Positions 10,320-22,919 are shown, counted from the stretch's first letter. The stretch is DNA of 64,000 nucleotides from Trematomus loennbergii (GCA_012861695.1 JAAOOA010000060.1:7776454-7840453), one strand, 5' to 3'. Numbers and translations: made by a program. Notes: generated from the sequence alone by a model not told the origin.

Positions 10320-11680
10320 GGGTTTTGTAAATAGCACAGGTTGAATGACCCATCTCTGACAATCCACCCCTTGCCAATAGGACTCCATAACAAAGGTTTG
10401 GGTTCGGGCTGTGACTAGGGTTGCAAAATTCCAGGAATTTTCAAAGATGGAAACTTTCCATGGGAATTAATGGGAATTAACGGGAATTAACGGGAATTAA
10501 CGGGAATTAACGGGAATTAACGGGAATTAACGGGAATTAACGGAATTAACGGGAATTTATGGGAATAACTGGGAATTTTCAAAATTGAGGTTGGCTCTTC
10601 ATAGGGAACTTAAATATAGTTGGGGAAAGTATATTTTTAGCTGTCCATGAATTTAGTGATGGATTGTAAACATTTGAAATGTAGCATTTAAGCGTTTTCA
10701 GTTACAATGTTGTTGTTTTAATAAATCAGACACTGATGGTGCAGCGCTGTACTGTACCTCTTTATATAGGCTTTTTTTCCCTAACAAATAGTTTTTTGCG
10801 CTGATCAGGGGCTCAGTACTTGGCTGACATTTTTTTTTCAAAAAAAAGTTTGAGAATCACTGCCATAGCACACTGCTTACTGCATGGCTATTGAGACCAC
10901 ACCCCCTACAGGCACTGTGCATTCCTCCATCACATGCACAGATGATTTCGAGAAGACTGGATCACACTTTTGAGCCCAAAGCACAAGACAAATGAAGCCA
11001 CATCTTTCATTTAACATTTTGAATGGGACTTTGTGGGGATTTTTGGTATGGGGGTGCATTTTTGTTCATTTTTTAATGAGTGGGGTTGGGGGGATGATAT
11101 ATTTAACTCAACATTCCTGTTTTCGTTCTTCAATGAAACAAATAATTGTTCATAAAATAATTAACACTTGTTTTGTACTTTAAAAAAAAAAAAAAAAAAA
11201 TCTGTTGAAATGTCATTTTTTTTGTTTATTTTGCATCGAATATTTCCAAATTCCCCAGCTTAAATTCCCCAGCTTAACTTCCCATGGAAACTTTCCGGAA
11301 ATGTACTGGAAATGTTCCGCCCCTTTGCAACCCTAGCTGTGATACCATATCGCTGTCTGAAACATTGCTCTTACATGTTGTTGAAATGCATCCTCTATTG
11401 GTGGAAATATTTCAGAGGCTGCATCTGTTGTTGATGCAATTATGAACCTCAGTTCATCCAAGTGTGTGCACATCAGTCCATTTTCCTTTTTCTTTTTTCC
11501 ATATAGCAGAAGAGCAAATTCTCTTGTGAATGGCAAAGACTCTTCCAAGCTGGCAGAGTCCAAAATGGGCCAGATCTTTGAGCTCGCTGAGATGGGTCCT
11601 TGAGTTTGGTGAATGCTGTTGTCTTTCCATACAAACTACTTGTTTGCCACGCCAGTGAGTGCATGACATGTATTATTATA
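10320..11680 (-). pseudogene. Decayed transposon-encoded protein, split by a hAT insertion
   Basis: On the minus strand, about 11680 down to 11337 reads a HALTG motif, then an in-frame stop, then a stretch with LLLYG, FIIASTTDAA and FPPIEDAFQQHVR. These resemble a recurrent protein of multicopy fish transposons that has HALTGCD and PPT.DAL.QH motifs (recalled, family name uncertain). Beyond the 920-bp hAT insertion the reading resumes at 10415-10320 with PEPKPLLW, which is the expected next part. The ORF is broken by stops, frameshifts and the insertion, so it is dead. It is probably a remnant of the mother element's own gene. Confidence 0.5.
10416..11335. mobile_element. hAT-type non-autonomous element, 920 bp
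   Basis: The ends are TAGGGTTGCAAA and TTTGCAACCCTA, a perfect 12-bp inverted repeat. The target duplication is 8 bp: gctgtgac at 10408-10415 and gctgtgat at 11336-11343, one mismatch. The left subterminal part carries about nine tandem copies of the 10-mer gggaattaac (10440-10550), and a matching ttccc region lies near the right end. The interior has A/T runs and no transposase. It inserted into the decayed gene of the long-inverted-arm element, so it is younger than that element. Confidence 0.9.
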
Positions 11681-12377
11681 TGTATATATATATATATATT
11701 ATATATATTATTAGTTATTTACAAACCCCCAGCACCTACAGTTGAGAAGTGAGATACATTACCAGTGCCTCTCTGTTGGCCTTCCTGTATGGAGTATGGA
11801 GCACATGCTGTGCAGAATGTCAAAAATGTGTCCCCTAACGTTTCTGAGGAACCTGACATTTAACATTCTATTCTAGTATCTATATACTTGACCTCTCACA
11901 GAATTATTTGATGAATTGTATACTGTACTTTGAATTAAGGTTCCAGTTTCATTAAAAAAAAAAGTGATTGAGTCCTATGTTCCTATCACCAAAGGTACAA
12001 TTTCCGTCTAAACTAAAGCTAAGTTTACAGGACTATAATTCAGTATTATTTTAGTTTTAGTTTTAATTGTCTGACTATTTGGTGATGTAGGACAGCCACC
12101 TGGTTCATACCTCAGCAAATCTGAAGAGGAAAAGAGTGATCATTCTCAAGTTATGGCTTTTTGGTCACCTTTCCCACATTCGCCTGGTCTAATTTGGCTC
12201 TTTTTCAAGGATTGGGGTAGTTCTAAAGAACAACCAAAAAACATTTTTTCCCCCAAAATAAAATTTGACAACAATCAATTTCATTAATGGGAGACCCTAA
12301 AGATAAGAAAAATCATTGTTGTGTTTTGTTCTACCTCGGTGTAGTAGGTGTATCTCAAAATCTGAGGGCCCTTCCTG

Positions 12378-13029
12378 CTGTTAAACCCCACGGACCCGCC
12401 GAAGGGTCCGAAAATGCTACATCTGCTAGCACAGTGTGATCTCTGAAGTGTCATTTATGAAACTATTAATGTTCCACACCCAGCTGACTGCACGAAAAAA
12501 ATGTTTTGATGGAATGAATAACTATAGTGATGATTCAATGTTATAAAATGATTTAACAGTCTGGTACCTGAAAAAGGTCAAATGGCACTGATGGAACCAG
12601 ATGTGCCCCAATGTGCCCAAAGCTTAGTCCGCCTGGACCCTTTTTTTCCCTAAATATCTCTAAAAAGGTCAATTTTCACTTGTTTTGCCTCAATCTTGAT
12701 ACAGGGTACTTATTATATGTTATACTTTTGATTCCTAAAGCTTTTAGTCTACCATCCCATCATTCAAGGGTGGTTTTCACTATAAGTAATGGTTTTCTTT
12801 TAGGCGGAGGTAAGAATTTACACTTTTTTACTATGTTCCATCTGAATTCACTCTGACACAGAAATATCTATATTGATTCTGATATTTCTACATCCATCTC
12901 ACAGATGTAACCTTGCTTTGAGAAAAAAGATTATTAATTTAACCCTTTTAGAAGTGAAGTTATAGTTATTTGTTCTGGGCATGTCATTTTCAAGCCTGAA
13001 ACCTGAAAACAGGCTTGGGTCTAACAAGG
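12378..13029 (+). mobile_element. TTAA-family element 1 (CCTGTTAAGCCC type), copy 1
   Basis: The interior closely follows three other copies in the window (20060, 32141 reversed, 40052). Shared phrases are gatacagggtacttat, cctaaagcttttagtct, aagggtggttttcac and a terminal gcctgaaacctgaaa...caggct. The ends here are worn (ctgttaaacccc and gggtctaacaagg), and no TTAA duplication remains. It abuts the right arm of the previous element without a gap. Confidence 0.7.
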
Positions 13030-13890
13030 ACAACGTTGACTTATTGGGAAATGTGTTTATTTGCTTTCTTGGAAGATATGATCGATACCACTGTGTTCTG
13101 GGTCAAAGTGAAGTGTAATTGTTGTTTGTATGATAACAGCCTCAAAATATAGTTTTTGGCATTGAAAAATATCGAAAAACCTGCTTATTTGGAAACTGTG
13201 ATGACACAAGGTACAGAAGCATCCTATAAGTCTGAGGCCCTATTCTGCTTCTCTGGGTTTCCTTAGTAGTGTGTTTCTATAGGTTTTAGTGCATGTAATG
13301 GAGCCACAGTCAGGGGAGGTTAGCCGTGACACGCAACACCTTACGAAACCACAACTTGTTTTTTACTTCTGTTTTTGTTTGCTTAAAACAAAGAGATAGG
13401 TCAGTGTGTGCTTTGAGGAAAAGGTTGACATCTTAGGAAATGTGTTTATTTGCTTTCTTGGAAGAAAAATCGATACCACTGTGCTCTGGGTCTAAGTCAA
13501 GGAAGTGTAATTGTTGTTTGAATGATTACAGCCTCAAAATAATGTTTTTGTATGTTATAACGAAAAAGATGCTTATTTGGAAGATTGTGATGACACAAGG
13601 GTACAGAAAGCATCCTGTAAGTCTGAGGCCCTATTCTGCTTCTCTGGGGTTTCCCTTAGTAGTGTGTTCTATAGGTTTTAGTGCATGTAAATGGTCTGCA
13701 AAGGCTAGAATCCCTGTGTCCCCCCTCCCTGCCCTGTGATAGTGTCCATGTACCAAAGCTTGCTATTAAAAAAACAGTAACAAACACAAGAAGCCACAGT
13801 CTGGAGCCGTGACACGCAACCCTTACGAAACCACAACTTGTTTTTGACTTCTGTTTTTGTTTGGTTAAAACAACGAGATAAGGTCAGTGT
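13025..13890. repeat. Direct tandem duplication, about 400-460 bp per copy
   Basis: The segment starting gttgac...ttgggaaatgtgtttatttgc at about 13031 is repeated from about 13425. Both copies share ctttcttggaaga, atcgataccactgtg, gatgacacaagg, aagtctgaggccctattc and gaaaccacaacttg. The second copy has about 100 extra bases around 13690-13790. A piece of it (ttttagtgcatg...aatggtctgcaaagg) recurs near 32045, so the unit is itself dispersed. Confidence 0.75.
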
Positions 13891-13894
13891 GGGA

Positions 13895-14560
13895 GGCTCC
13901 TCGAAAGCTTAGGACAGAGGTTAGCTGCTTCCTCTTCTTTCAGCATGTATGCTAAGCTAAGCTAAACATGACAGACACATGCACAGTACATGCTATCAAA
14001 GTGTAAAAGGGTATTTCCAAAAGCTACTCCTTTAAAGACTGCAGAATCATCTCAATCTCTTGTTCTTTTACATAAGGTCAAAGCAACTAAATGATATGGA
14101 TATTAGCATAACAACATGTGTGAAGAACTGCACATATATGCACGATACTTGCAAAAATGACCTGAGTGGAAATCCTTAGAACGATGATCTTGTTCAAAGT
14201 AACAGACAAAGACAACAACAACTTTTTCTACACATTTAATATTCTATTTTTCAGAGATCTAGGTGTTTTTTACGTTTTCTCTCAAATCCACTTGTACATG
14301 TTTCCCTTAGCTGGTTTATCTTTTTTCTTCCTTTTTTCTTACGTAATCTGTCTCAGATATTCGTGATAATGTCAACGTTCAATACCTGACGCCGACGGAG
14401 ACAGCTTTATCAGTGGAGCCTCGCAGCGGCGAAACTGTGGCACGCTCAATTGCGCCGCATTTGCGCATCAGATGAGGCTCCCTCCGCAAGATGAGGCCCC
14501 ACTCAGTCTGCGTGATCTGCGTGTAGGGAGGGGCAGGCCTGATGACACATCTCATGACTT
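13895..14560. other. No gene seen
   Basis: Mixed sequence with a GC-richer patch at 14390-14540 directly before the 72-bp array. No exon or known repeat was recognised. Confidence 0.5.
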
Positions 14561-14564
14561 CCCC

Positions 14565-15690
14565 TCACCACCGCTAAGCTAAAGGAGGCTAATGTTGGGC
14601 TATAAAGGAATTACAGCACGGTCACATGACTTCACGTCACCACCGCTAAGCTAAAGGTGGCTAATGTTGGGCTATAAAGGAACTACAGCATGGTCACATG
14701 ACTTCACATCACCACCACTAAGCTAAAGGTGGCTAATGTTGGGCTATAAAGGAACTACAGCACGGTCACATGACTTCACGTCACCACCGCTAAGCTAAAG
14801 GTGGCTAATGTTGGGCTATAAAGGAACTACAGCACGGTCACATGACTTCACGTCACCACCGCTAAGCTAAAGGAGGCTAATGTTGGGCTATAAAGGAACT
14901 ACCGCACGATCACATGACTTCACGTCACCACCGCTAAGCTAAAGGAGGCTAATGTTGGGCTATAAAGGAATACAGCACGGTCACATGACTTCACGTCACC
15001 ACCGCTAAGCTAAAGGTGGCTAATGTTGGGCTATAAAGGAACTACAGCACGGTCACATGACTTCACGTCACCACCGCTAAGCTAAAGGTGGCTAATGTTG
15101 GGCTATAAAGGAACTACAGCACGGTCACATGACTTCACGTCACCACCGCTAAGCTAAAGGAGGCTAATGTTGGGCTATAAAGGAACTACCGCACGATCAC
15201 ATGACTTCACGTCACCACCGCTAACTAAAGGAGGCTAATGTTGGGCTATAAAGGAACTACAGCACGGTCACATGACTTCACGTCACCACCGCTAAGCTAA
15301 AGGAGGCTAATGTTGGGCTATAAGGAACTACAGCACGGTCACATGACTTCACGTCACCACCGCTAAGCTAAAGGAGGCTAATGTTGGGCTATAAAGGAAT
15401 TATAGCACGGTCACATGACTTCACGTCACCACGCTAAGCTAAAGGCGGCTAATGTTGGGCTATAAAGGAACTACAGCACGGTCACATGACTTCACGACAC
15501 CACCGCTAAGCTAAAGGCGGCTAATGTTGGGCCATAAAGGAACTACAGGACAGTCACATGACTTCACGTCACCACCGCTAAGCTAAAGGTGGCTAATGTT
15601 GGGCCATAAAGGAACTACAGGACGGTCACATGACTTCACATCACCACCGCTAAGCTAAAGGTGGCTAATGTTGGGCGTGATGACGTTTAG
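14565..15690 (+). repeat. 72-bp minisatellite, array 2 (about 15 units)
   Basis: About 15 head-to-tail units of 72 bp. Each contains ggtcacatgacttcacgtc, accaccgctaagctaaagg, ggctaatgttgggc and tataaaggaactac. Neighbouring units share variants (aggaggct versus aggtggct; accgcacgat versus acagcacgg), so blocks of units were copied together. The array ends in ttgggcgtgatgacgttta, a flank shared with arrays 1, 3 and 4. Confidence 0.95.
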
Positions 15691-16175
15691 TCGTCTCATT
15701 TAGACACTTGTTAGCAACCGCTGTTTTTGAAGTCCATCAGTGGGGTATTTACTGACGTATTTAATGTCATAGAACAAACGTCCAAACAATGAACAGGAAG
15801 TGCTAAATGGTGACTTATTTCCGTGTTTGAGGACCTGCATCACTCTGTTAGCTTTAAGAGAATAACATAAATACTGATGGAGGAAATCTACTGCTCCCAC
15901 TTTTACAATTCCACTACAGGATATAAAACATGGAAACAAACTAACTGTTATTCAATAGGCGGTAGCCTACACAGAATTAAATGACTCATGACTCATGGGA
16001 TCTTGTAGAGATGTAGCACGATAACACACACTGGGACTAATAATGTGCGATAATTAATCCCCGGAGGCTCTGTAGTTACAGTCGGAGCATGCCAGTCGTC
16101 ATTGGACTTTACTGGAATCTGTCTGGCTGCCAACACCCTGCTGTCTGTTAGCAAGTGGAGCTTATGCAACATTAG
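15691..16175. other. Shared flank of the 72-bp array, then unassigned sequence
   Basis: About 15670-15790 (gtcgtctcatttagacac ... gttagcaaccgctgt ... gtggggtatttactg) recurs after arrays 3 and 4 and inverted before array 1. The remainder shows no gene. Confidence 0.6.
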
Positions 16176-16234
<59 letters not shown>

Positions 16235-16250
16235 GTGTGTGTGTGTGTTA
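16176..16250. repeat. (TG)n microsatellite
   Basis: About 70 bp of TG dinucleotides with one interruption near 16232. Confidence 0.95.
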
Positions 16251-16736
<486 letters not shown>

Positions 16737-17164
16737 ACAGGGACAGTGACACACACATCGTTAGGCAAACAGTTGCTACTGGAGAATTTGGGAATCATTA
16801 CTCTGTGGCTGCTTAGTGTCTCATTGCCCGGCATAAACACTTTGACTCACTTAAAGAAACTGCAATAATATCAGAGAATGTGTGGCAGTCTGAAGGGCCT
16901 TGTGCAGGCAGGGGTCCGGGGAGGCAATACAAGTCGGTGCAATTACGATGAATAAGAACTGAGAATAATAGTTGCTATTAAAGGTCAGATTTCCCAGAAG
17001 TTCATCGTGAGAAATTGCAAACAGACTGTAAACACAGCATGGCTTCTTCTTACATAAAAACATTTAATAAATACAAATGCAGCTGCCTCGTTAAAGAAGC
17101 TTTTATGTATTTGATCATTCATTAAACAGAAGGCAGTTAAAATGTAATGTTGATTGTTTTCAGC

Positions 17165-17760
17165 GCAAAGTAACTAAGTACATTTACTCAAGTACTTTAC
17201 TTCTACTCCACTACAGTTCAGAGGTACATGGTGTACTTTTACTCCACTACAGTTCAGAGGTACATGGTGTACTTTTACTCCACTACAGTTCAGAGGTACA
17301 TGGTGTACTTTTACTCCACTACAGTTCAGAGGTACATGGTGTACTTTTACTCCACTACATGTATTTAATCAAGAACAAGACCTGAGTACTTCTACTTTTA
17401 CTCAAGTACAATATCTGAGTACTTCTACTTTTACTCAAGTACAATATCTGAGTACTTCTACTTTTACTCAAGTACAATATCTGAGTACTTCTACTTTTAC
17501 TCAAGTACAAGATATGAGTACTTCTACTTTTACTCAAGTACAATATCTGAGTACTTCTACTTTTACTCAAGTACAAGATATGAGTACTTCTACTTTTACT
17601 CAAGTACAATATCTGAGTACTTCTACTTTTACTCAAGTACAAGATATGAGTACTTCTTCTTTTACTAAGTACAGTATCTGAGTACTTCTTCTTTAACTAA
17701 GTACAGTATCTGAGTACTTCTTCTTTAACTAAGTACAGTATCTGAGTACTTCCCCCCTCT
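17165..17760. mobile_element. AGTA-family element, copy C, with 35-bp and 33-bp minisatellites
   Basis: The left side has about four 35-bp units (ccactacagttcagaggtac type) at 17205-17360, in reverse orientation to copy A. It then has about ten 33-bp units (tgagtacttctacttttac type) at 17380-17745. The right end reads cccccctctgg, compatible with the inverted CAGAGGTGGG terminus. Confidence 0.65.
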
Positions 17761-18120
17761 GGTTGCTCTAAGGCTTCTCAGGAATCTTTGTAGTGTTTTT
17801 AGTGCTCCATATTTCTCAGCCTTCTGTCTGCAGAGCAACAATAAAGCTGTAACAGTTTCAAGCAGAACAGGAGTTTCATGTTTCCTCTCTCACTTGGACC
17901 CCCCCCTCTCTCCCCCCCGCCCAGATACCGGCCTGTGCATGCAGATTAAATATTAAATGACTGACCCCACCACTCTGAACCGGCTGTAACCGGCTCCTAT
18001 GATTGGTTCACGGCTGGCTGCACCCGGGGGGCCTCAGGGCAGCGTTCACTGAACATGTGTCCTCAACATGTTCACATTAGACCAGGAGGAACATATTAAG
18101 GTCACGGTGTACAGAGAGAT
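17761..18120. other. Unassigned, C-rich in part
   Basis: No gene seen. It contains C-rich runs at 17900-17925 and a short stretch of homeodomain-like AT words (gattaaatattaaatgac) at about 17944, without further support for a function. Confidence 0.4.
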
Positions 18121-19694
18121 GTAAACACATCCTTTACTCAAGTAGAAGTACAGATACTCGTGTTTAAAAATACTCTGGTAGAAGTAGAAGTACTGACTAA
18201 ACTTCTTTACTCAAGTAAAAGTAAAGAGGCTTTGAAATGTACTTCAGTAAAAAGTACCCATAACTAGCAGCTGTTTTAAAGAGTACCTGACCTCCCTTTA
18301 TATTAATATAACAATAATGTCATTGTTAGCTAATGAATGTTTCCATGCTGAACAACGGCAACATGACAACGTTTTCATTGGTCCCTCTTCTTTAGAGAAG
18401 ACCAGGAAATGATGGATACACGGATCGTGTTCAAATCAATAGGCACGCAATGACTCTAAATAATAATGATCACGCCACCAAACACACATTCAAACTAAAG
18501 GAACCAGCCTGTTTGGGAAATGTGAGAAGTAGAAAGTACAGGTATTTGTGTTCAACATGTAAGAAGTAGAAAGTACAGGTATTTGGTTCAACATGTAAGA
18601 AGTAGAAAGTACAGGTATTTGTGTTCAACATGTAAGAAGTAGAAAGTACAGGTATTTGGTTCAACATGTAAGAAGTAGAAAGTACAGGTATTTGTGTTCA
18701 ACATGTAAGAAGTAGAAAGTACAGGTATTTGTGTTCAACATGTAAGAAGTAGAAAGTACAGGTATTTGTGTTCAACATGTAAGAAGTAGAAAGTACAGGT
18801 ATTTGTGTTCAACATGTAAGAAGTAGAAAGTACAGGTATTTGTGTTCAACATGTAAGAAGTAGAAAGTACAGGTATTTGTGTTCAACATGTAAGAAGTAG
18901 AAAGTACAGGTATTTGTTCAACATGTAAGAAGTAGAAAGTACAGGTATTTGTGTTCAACATGTAAGAAGTAGAAAGTACAGGTATTTGGTTCAACATGTA
19001 AGAAGTAGAAAGTACAGGTATTTGTGTTCAACATGTAAGAAGTAGAAAGTACAGGTATTTGGTTCAACATGTAAGAAGTAGAAAGTACAGGTATTTGTGT
19101 TCAACATGTAAGAAGTAGAAAGTACAGGTATTTGGTTCAACATGTAAGAAGTAGAAAGTACAGGTATTTGGTTCAACATGTAAGAAGTAGAAAGTACAGG
19201 TATTTGGTTCAACATGTAAGAAGTAGAAAGTACAGGTATTTGGTTCAACATGTAAGAAGTAGAAAGTACAGGTATTTGGTTCAACATGTAAGAAGTAGAA
19301 AGTACAGGTATTTGTGTTCAACATGTAAGAAGTAGAAAGTACAGGTATTTGTGTTCAACATGTAAGAAGTAGAAAGTACAGGTATTTGGTTCAACATGTA
19401 AGAAGTAGAAAGTACAGGTATTTGTGTTCAACATGTAAGAAGTAGAAAGTACAGGTATTTGGTTCAACATGTAAGAAGTAGAAAGTACAGGTATTTGTGT
19501 TCAACATGTAAGAAGTAGAAAGTACAGGTATTTGGTTCAACATGTAAGAAGTAGAAAGTACAGGTATTTGTGTTCAACATGTAAGAAGTCAAAGTAAAAA
19601 GTCGTCAGAAAAATAAGTATTGAAGTACTGATACCAGAAACATGTACTTAAGTACAGTAACAAAGTATTTGTACTCCACTACTTCCCACCTCTG
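18120..19694. mobile_element. AGTA-family element, copy D, carrying a 36-37-bp minisatellite of about 29 units
   Basis: Flanking parts (actcaagtagaagtac at 18137; agtacagtaacaaagtatt near 19650) and the right terminus cttcccacctctg at 19682-19694 identify the family. Between 18525 and 19590 lie about 29 units of 36 or 37 bp, each with taagaagtagaaagtacagg and tatttg(tg)gttcaacatg. The two unit lengths differ by one base and are interspersed. Reading frames through the array are not genes. Confidence 0.75.
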
Positions 19695-19730
19695 GAGTAC
19701 AGAGACAGTCCTGCTCACATAGCTGCTTTT

Positions 19731-20055
19731 TAATAATAATAAACACTAATCACATGATGATAATAATGGTTATGGAGGCTGCCCTGAGGCGTTTATTCGG
19801 GTCGGATTGTGGTAAAGTGGGGAAAACAGTGACATTGTCCACAACTATATATCAATATATGACCGGGAAAACATATATGTGCTTTCATTTACCATTTCAC
19901 AAACGTGTTTTTTGGACCTGTGTTATTGGGCTTAATCAAGTACTTTTTATGCTGTTGCTGCATGAGTCACTGCAGTCACGTAATAAAGGTAACTGCTATG
20001 ATTTGTCCCTTTTTGAAAAGTTAAAATAGATATAAAAGCGATCAGGTGGATCGTA
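19731..20055. repeat. Dispersed repeat, copy 2
   Basis: Matches 16251-16577 in both blocks, here as one continuous unit (19738 aataaacactaatcac to 20034 aaaagcg). It appears to be the more intact copy. A 91-codon open frame through it has no recognisable feature. Confidence 0.6.
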
Positions 20056-20059
20056 TTAA

Positions 20060-21445
20060 CCTGTTAAGCCTATCGGGCGGGGGCTGTGGGTTTCTTTTTC
20101 ACAAAACTGTGTCTCAGGGCTTCTTAACATTTTACAACCTATTAATGTGTCATACCCACTTAACGGGAAGAAACTCAGCTAACTGACGATATGAACCATT
20201 TTTACCGAAACAAAACACAAGTCTCACAAGAAGCGTCTAAATGAGCCCTGAGCGAAAAAATGCTTACGCACTTAGCACAGAACTCACGGTAGAAATACTT
20301 TATTACTTATCGGATCTGCACAAACAAGATATCAGCTAGCAAGCTGAGATTCCACAGATCATAGGGTATTAGTATCATCACTGGGAAGCAAACCCAGACA
20401 TCACACCACATAGCTTTACGGAGCAAAAACGGGACATTGCTGTTGTTCTGATCAATAGTCGTGTTCAATGGCATTACATTGAGAAAAACACTGCTGAAGG
20501 TTAATCCATAGGTTAATCCAATGTGTCTGTGTGACTTTGAAATGATTACTGATAATCCATCGTCATATGTATGGCAAAAACTGAGTTTTCATTTAATTTT
20601 CAAAATTATAAATATTGTTTTGCTTTTCTAATGTTTTGGATGTTTTTGTAAAGTTGCGGTACTGACATTTTTCAATTACTTTTTTTGGCAAATGTGAAAT
20701 AAATATGACATACTGTCAATATATAGCTTTCATATTTATAGTCCAAATTACCTAAAATCTTGATATTTTACTTTAAAAAAAATAATAATAATAATAATTT
20801 TTAAATTATTCATCTTTGAAATATTTGGAACCAGGATTTCGTGAGAATGACCCATATAGCTATTATGATAGCTAGCAGAGTGTATGACAGCTTCCGGTTT
20901 TGGGAATTCTAGCTACGCATCACTCTATTCACCAATGGGTAATGTTTAGATGGATTTTAGGAACCTCCCCTCGATTCTATTGGCTCTAACGGTTAAAAAG
21001 AGGTGTCAACCATCAAAATCGACAGATGGGTTCCAGAGATATGGAAAATCCACCCAAATGACCCAGAAGTGTGGTTTTTTTTCTAAAAAGGTCAAATGTC
21101 ACTTGTTTTGCATCAATCTTGATACAGGGTACTTATTATATGTCATAGTTTGGATTCCTAAAGCTTTTAGTCTACTATCCCATCATTCAAGGGTGGTTTT
21201 CACTATAAGTAATGTTTTTCTTTGGACGGACACTATCATTTTTTTTTTTACTATGTTCAATCTGAATTTACTTTAAAATAAAAACATCTATATTGATTCT
21301 GACTGTTCTACATCCAACTCACAGGTTTATCATTTACTTTGAGAAAAAAGATTATTCATTCACCCCTTTTAGAAGATATGGTCATTTGTTCTGGCATGTC
21401 ATTTTCGAGCCTGAGACCTGAAGAACAGGCTCAGGCCTCAACAGG
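20060..21445 (+). mobile_element. TTAA-family element 1, copy 2 (1386 bp, piggyBac-like)
   Basis: It starts CCTGTTAAGCC and ends GGCCTCAACAGG. TTAA stands on both sides (20056-20059 and 21446-21449). TTAA duplication with CC...GG ends is the pattern of the piggyBac superfamily. This is the longest copy in the window, with an extra left interior compared with the 621-652-bp copies. I see no transposase. A 108-codon frame at 20950-21276 overlaps the conserved interior (gatacagggtacttat) but shows no domain. Confidence 0.85.
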
Positions 21446-21449
21446 TTAA

Positions 21450-22240
21450 TGTCACGGTGTACAGACATGCTCACATAGCTGCTTCTCTTTGTTGTGCACA
21501 TATATTATGTTATACGAGCAGTGGAGGATTGCTTTGAAACATAGAACATTTTTATGGATGTCAAGCCGTGCAGATAAACATTTCTGAACAATTAATAAAT
21601 AAAACATGTTTTATAGACGTGGAAGTTCCCGAGAAGTGATCTGACTTTTCAACAAGCACTGTCAGAAGGTCACATCTGAACTTTTTAAAGAACATCCATA
21701 AACATTCATCTGTTTGCATCTTACAAGTTATCTAATATATCATATTCCATTGACTTGTATAGACTCTTCTTGCAATATCTCTATTTTGCACATCTCAAAA
21801 CACTCTCTTGCACTATTTTATCTGATTCATTTGTTTTATGTCCTATACATATTCATGTGAGGGGGGATTAAATCTGTGTAAACTACTTCCACCCCTTTTC
21901 GGATGTGTAATTAAGTAGATAATTTGTTTATGTATAATTACCGTCAGTAATATTTTTGTTTATCAATTTGACACTGATTACATTTGTATTGTATAATAAT
22001 TCTCATGTTGCATTTTTGTATTATTGTTTTACACATTCAAATAAATCAAATCAAATCAAAAATGTTGCTCTGTTGGACTTCAGTTTCTCAATGCCTTTTC
22101 TACACTGTAGCTGCTACATGATGATGAAGCCTTGAAACTTGAAACATTTCTACTTAGATGGACCACTAGTCAAACCATTTCGTAGACATCTGTGTTCCCA
22201 CAGGCTGAATCCAACTATTAGATCGATTAGCATTGAATTT
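21450..22240 (+). other. Old repeat interrupted by a LINE 3' tail
   Basis: The older repeat also found at about 7670-7800 is split here. Between about 21850 and 22070 lies a segment with cttccaccccttttcgg and a terminal aaataaatcaaatcaaatc, the type of 3' end left by 5'-truncated fish LINEs. The flanks resume with ctacactgtagctgct and gaagccttgaaacttga. No gene. Confidence 0.5.
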
Positions 22241-22312
22241 GGGAGGCTGGCGCTCAGTGGAAAATGGTGTTGATTTGTTGCCCAGGGGAGCACTGGTTCA
22301 ATCCCCCAAATT
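22238..22312 (+). repeat. tRNA-like / SINE-head sequence
   Basis: It contains a box-A-like ggctggcgctcagtgg and, about 45 bp later, a box-B-like ggttcaatccccc. Together they have the spacing of an internal polymerase III promoter. No complete cloverleaf forms, so it is a degenerate tRNA or tRNA-derived SINE head, not a working tRNA. Confidence 0.4.
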
Positions 22313-22605
22313 GCTCTTCGCTAATGTTTTAAAACGTGTTATTTGGACCGGCTAATGCAATCTGCTGTTGTTCCATGAGTCCACTGCAGTCACGTCGCAT
22401 AAGTAACACAACACTTTTTTTAAAGTTAAAATACTTATATAAGCGGTCTACTATGTGTGCCGACGTACTACTTAGTTTTAATTCTTATATTTGATAACAC
22501 ATGATGATATATTGGTTATGGAGTCCGGATTATTAAGGGTCAAATATAATTTAGCAGGAATCAGTTCAACGCCCTCTTATCAGCATGGAAACCACAGCAC
22601 TTATA

Positions 22606-22643
22606 AACACACACACACACACACACACCACACACACACACAC

Positions 22644-22675
<32 letters not shown>

Positions 22676-22688
22676 ACACACACACACA

Positions 22689-22758
<70 letters not shown>

Positions 22759-22861
22759 AGGGCTGGTGCAGGCAGTCACGCAATATTGTATATTTTCTCC
22801 CCCTCGTGCCAGAAGTCACACTTCTGTATGCATAATCGCATGTCCAATCCCTCACACATAC

Positions 22862-22919
<58 letters not shown>

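Larger units (their letters stand above)
9339..12379. mobile_element. DNA transposon with long inverted arms (about 650 bp)
   Basis: The left arm starts agcaggaagggccctcag at 9339 and the right arm ends with its reverse complement at 12379. The match continues inward for at least 600 bp, including the phrases for accaggtggctgtcctac and the ttaggggacacatttttgac region. The left arm is longer because it holds a second, diverged copy of a module (about 9735-10110) around a repeated catcaccaaatagtcag. The centre holds remnants of a protein-coding gene on the minus strand, split by a hAT insertion. I found no clear target duplication, and the superfamily is not settled. Confidence 0.75.

Noticed and set aside
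14565..15690. CRISPR-like regular direct repeats
   Set aside because: Units abut without unique spacers and the genome is a vertebrate; it is a minisatellite. The same applies to the arrays at 4967, 18525, 25108 and 38375.
17940..17965. Conserved homeodomain enhancer
   Set aside because: The AT-rich words alone are too short to argue for a conserved element without comparison to other species.
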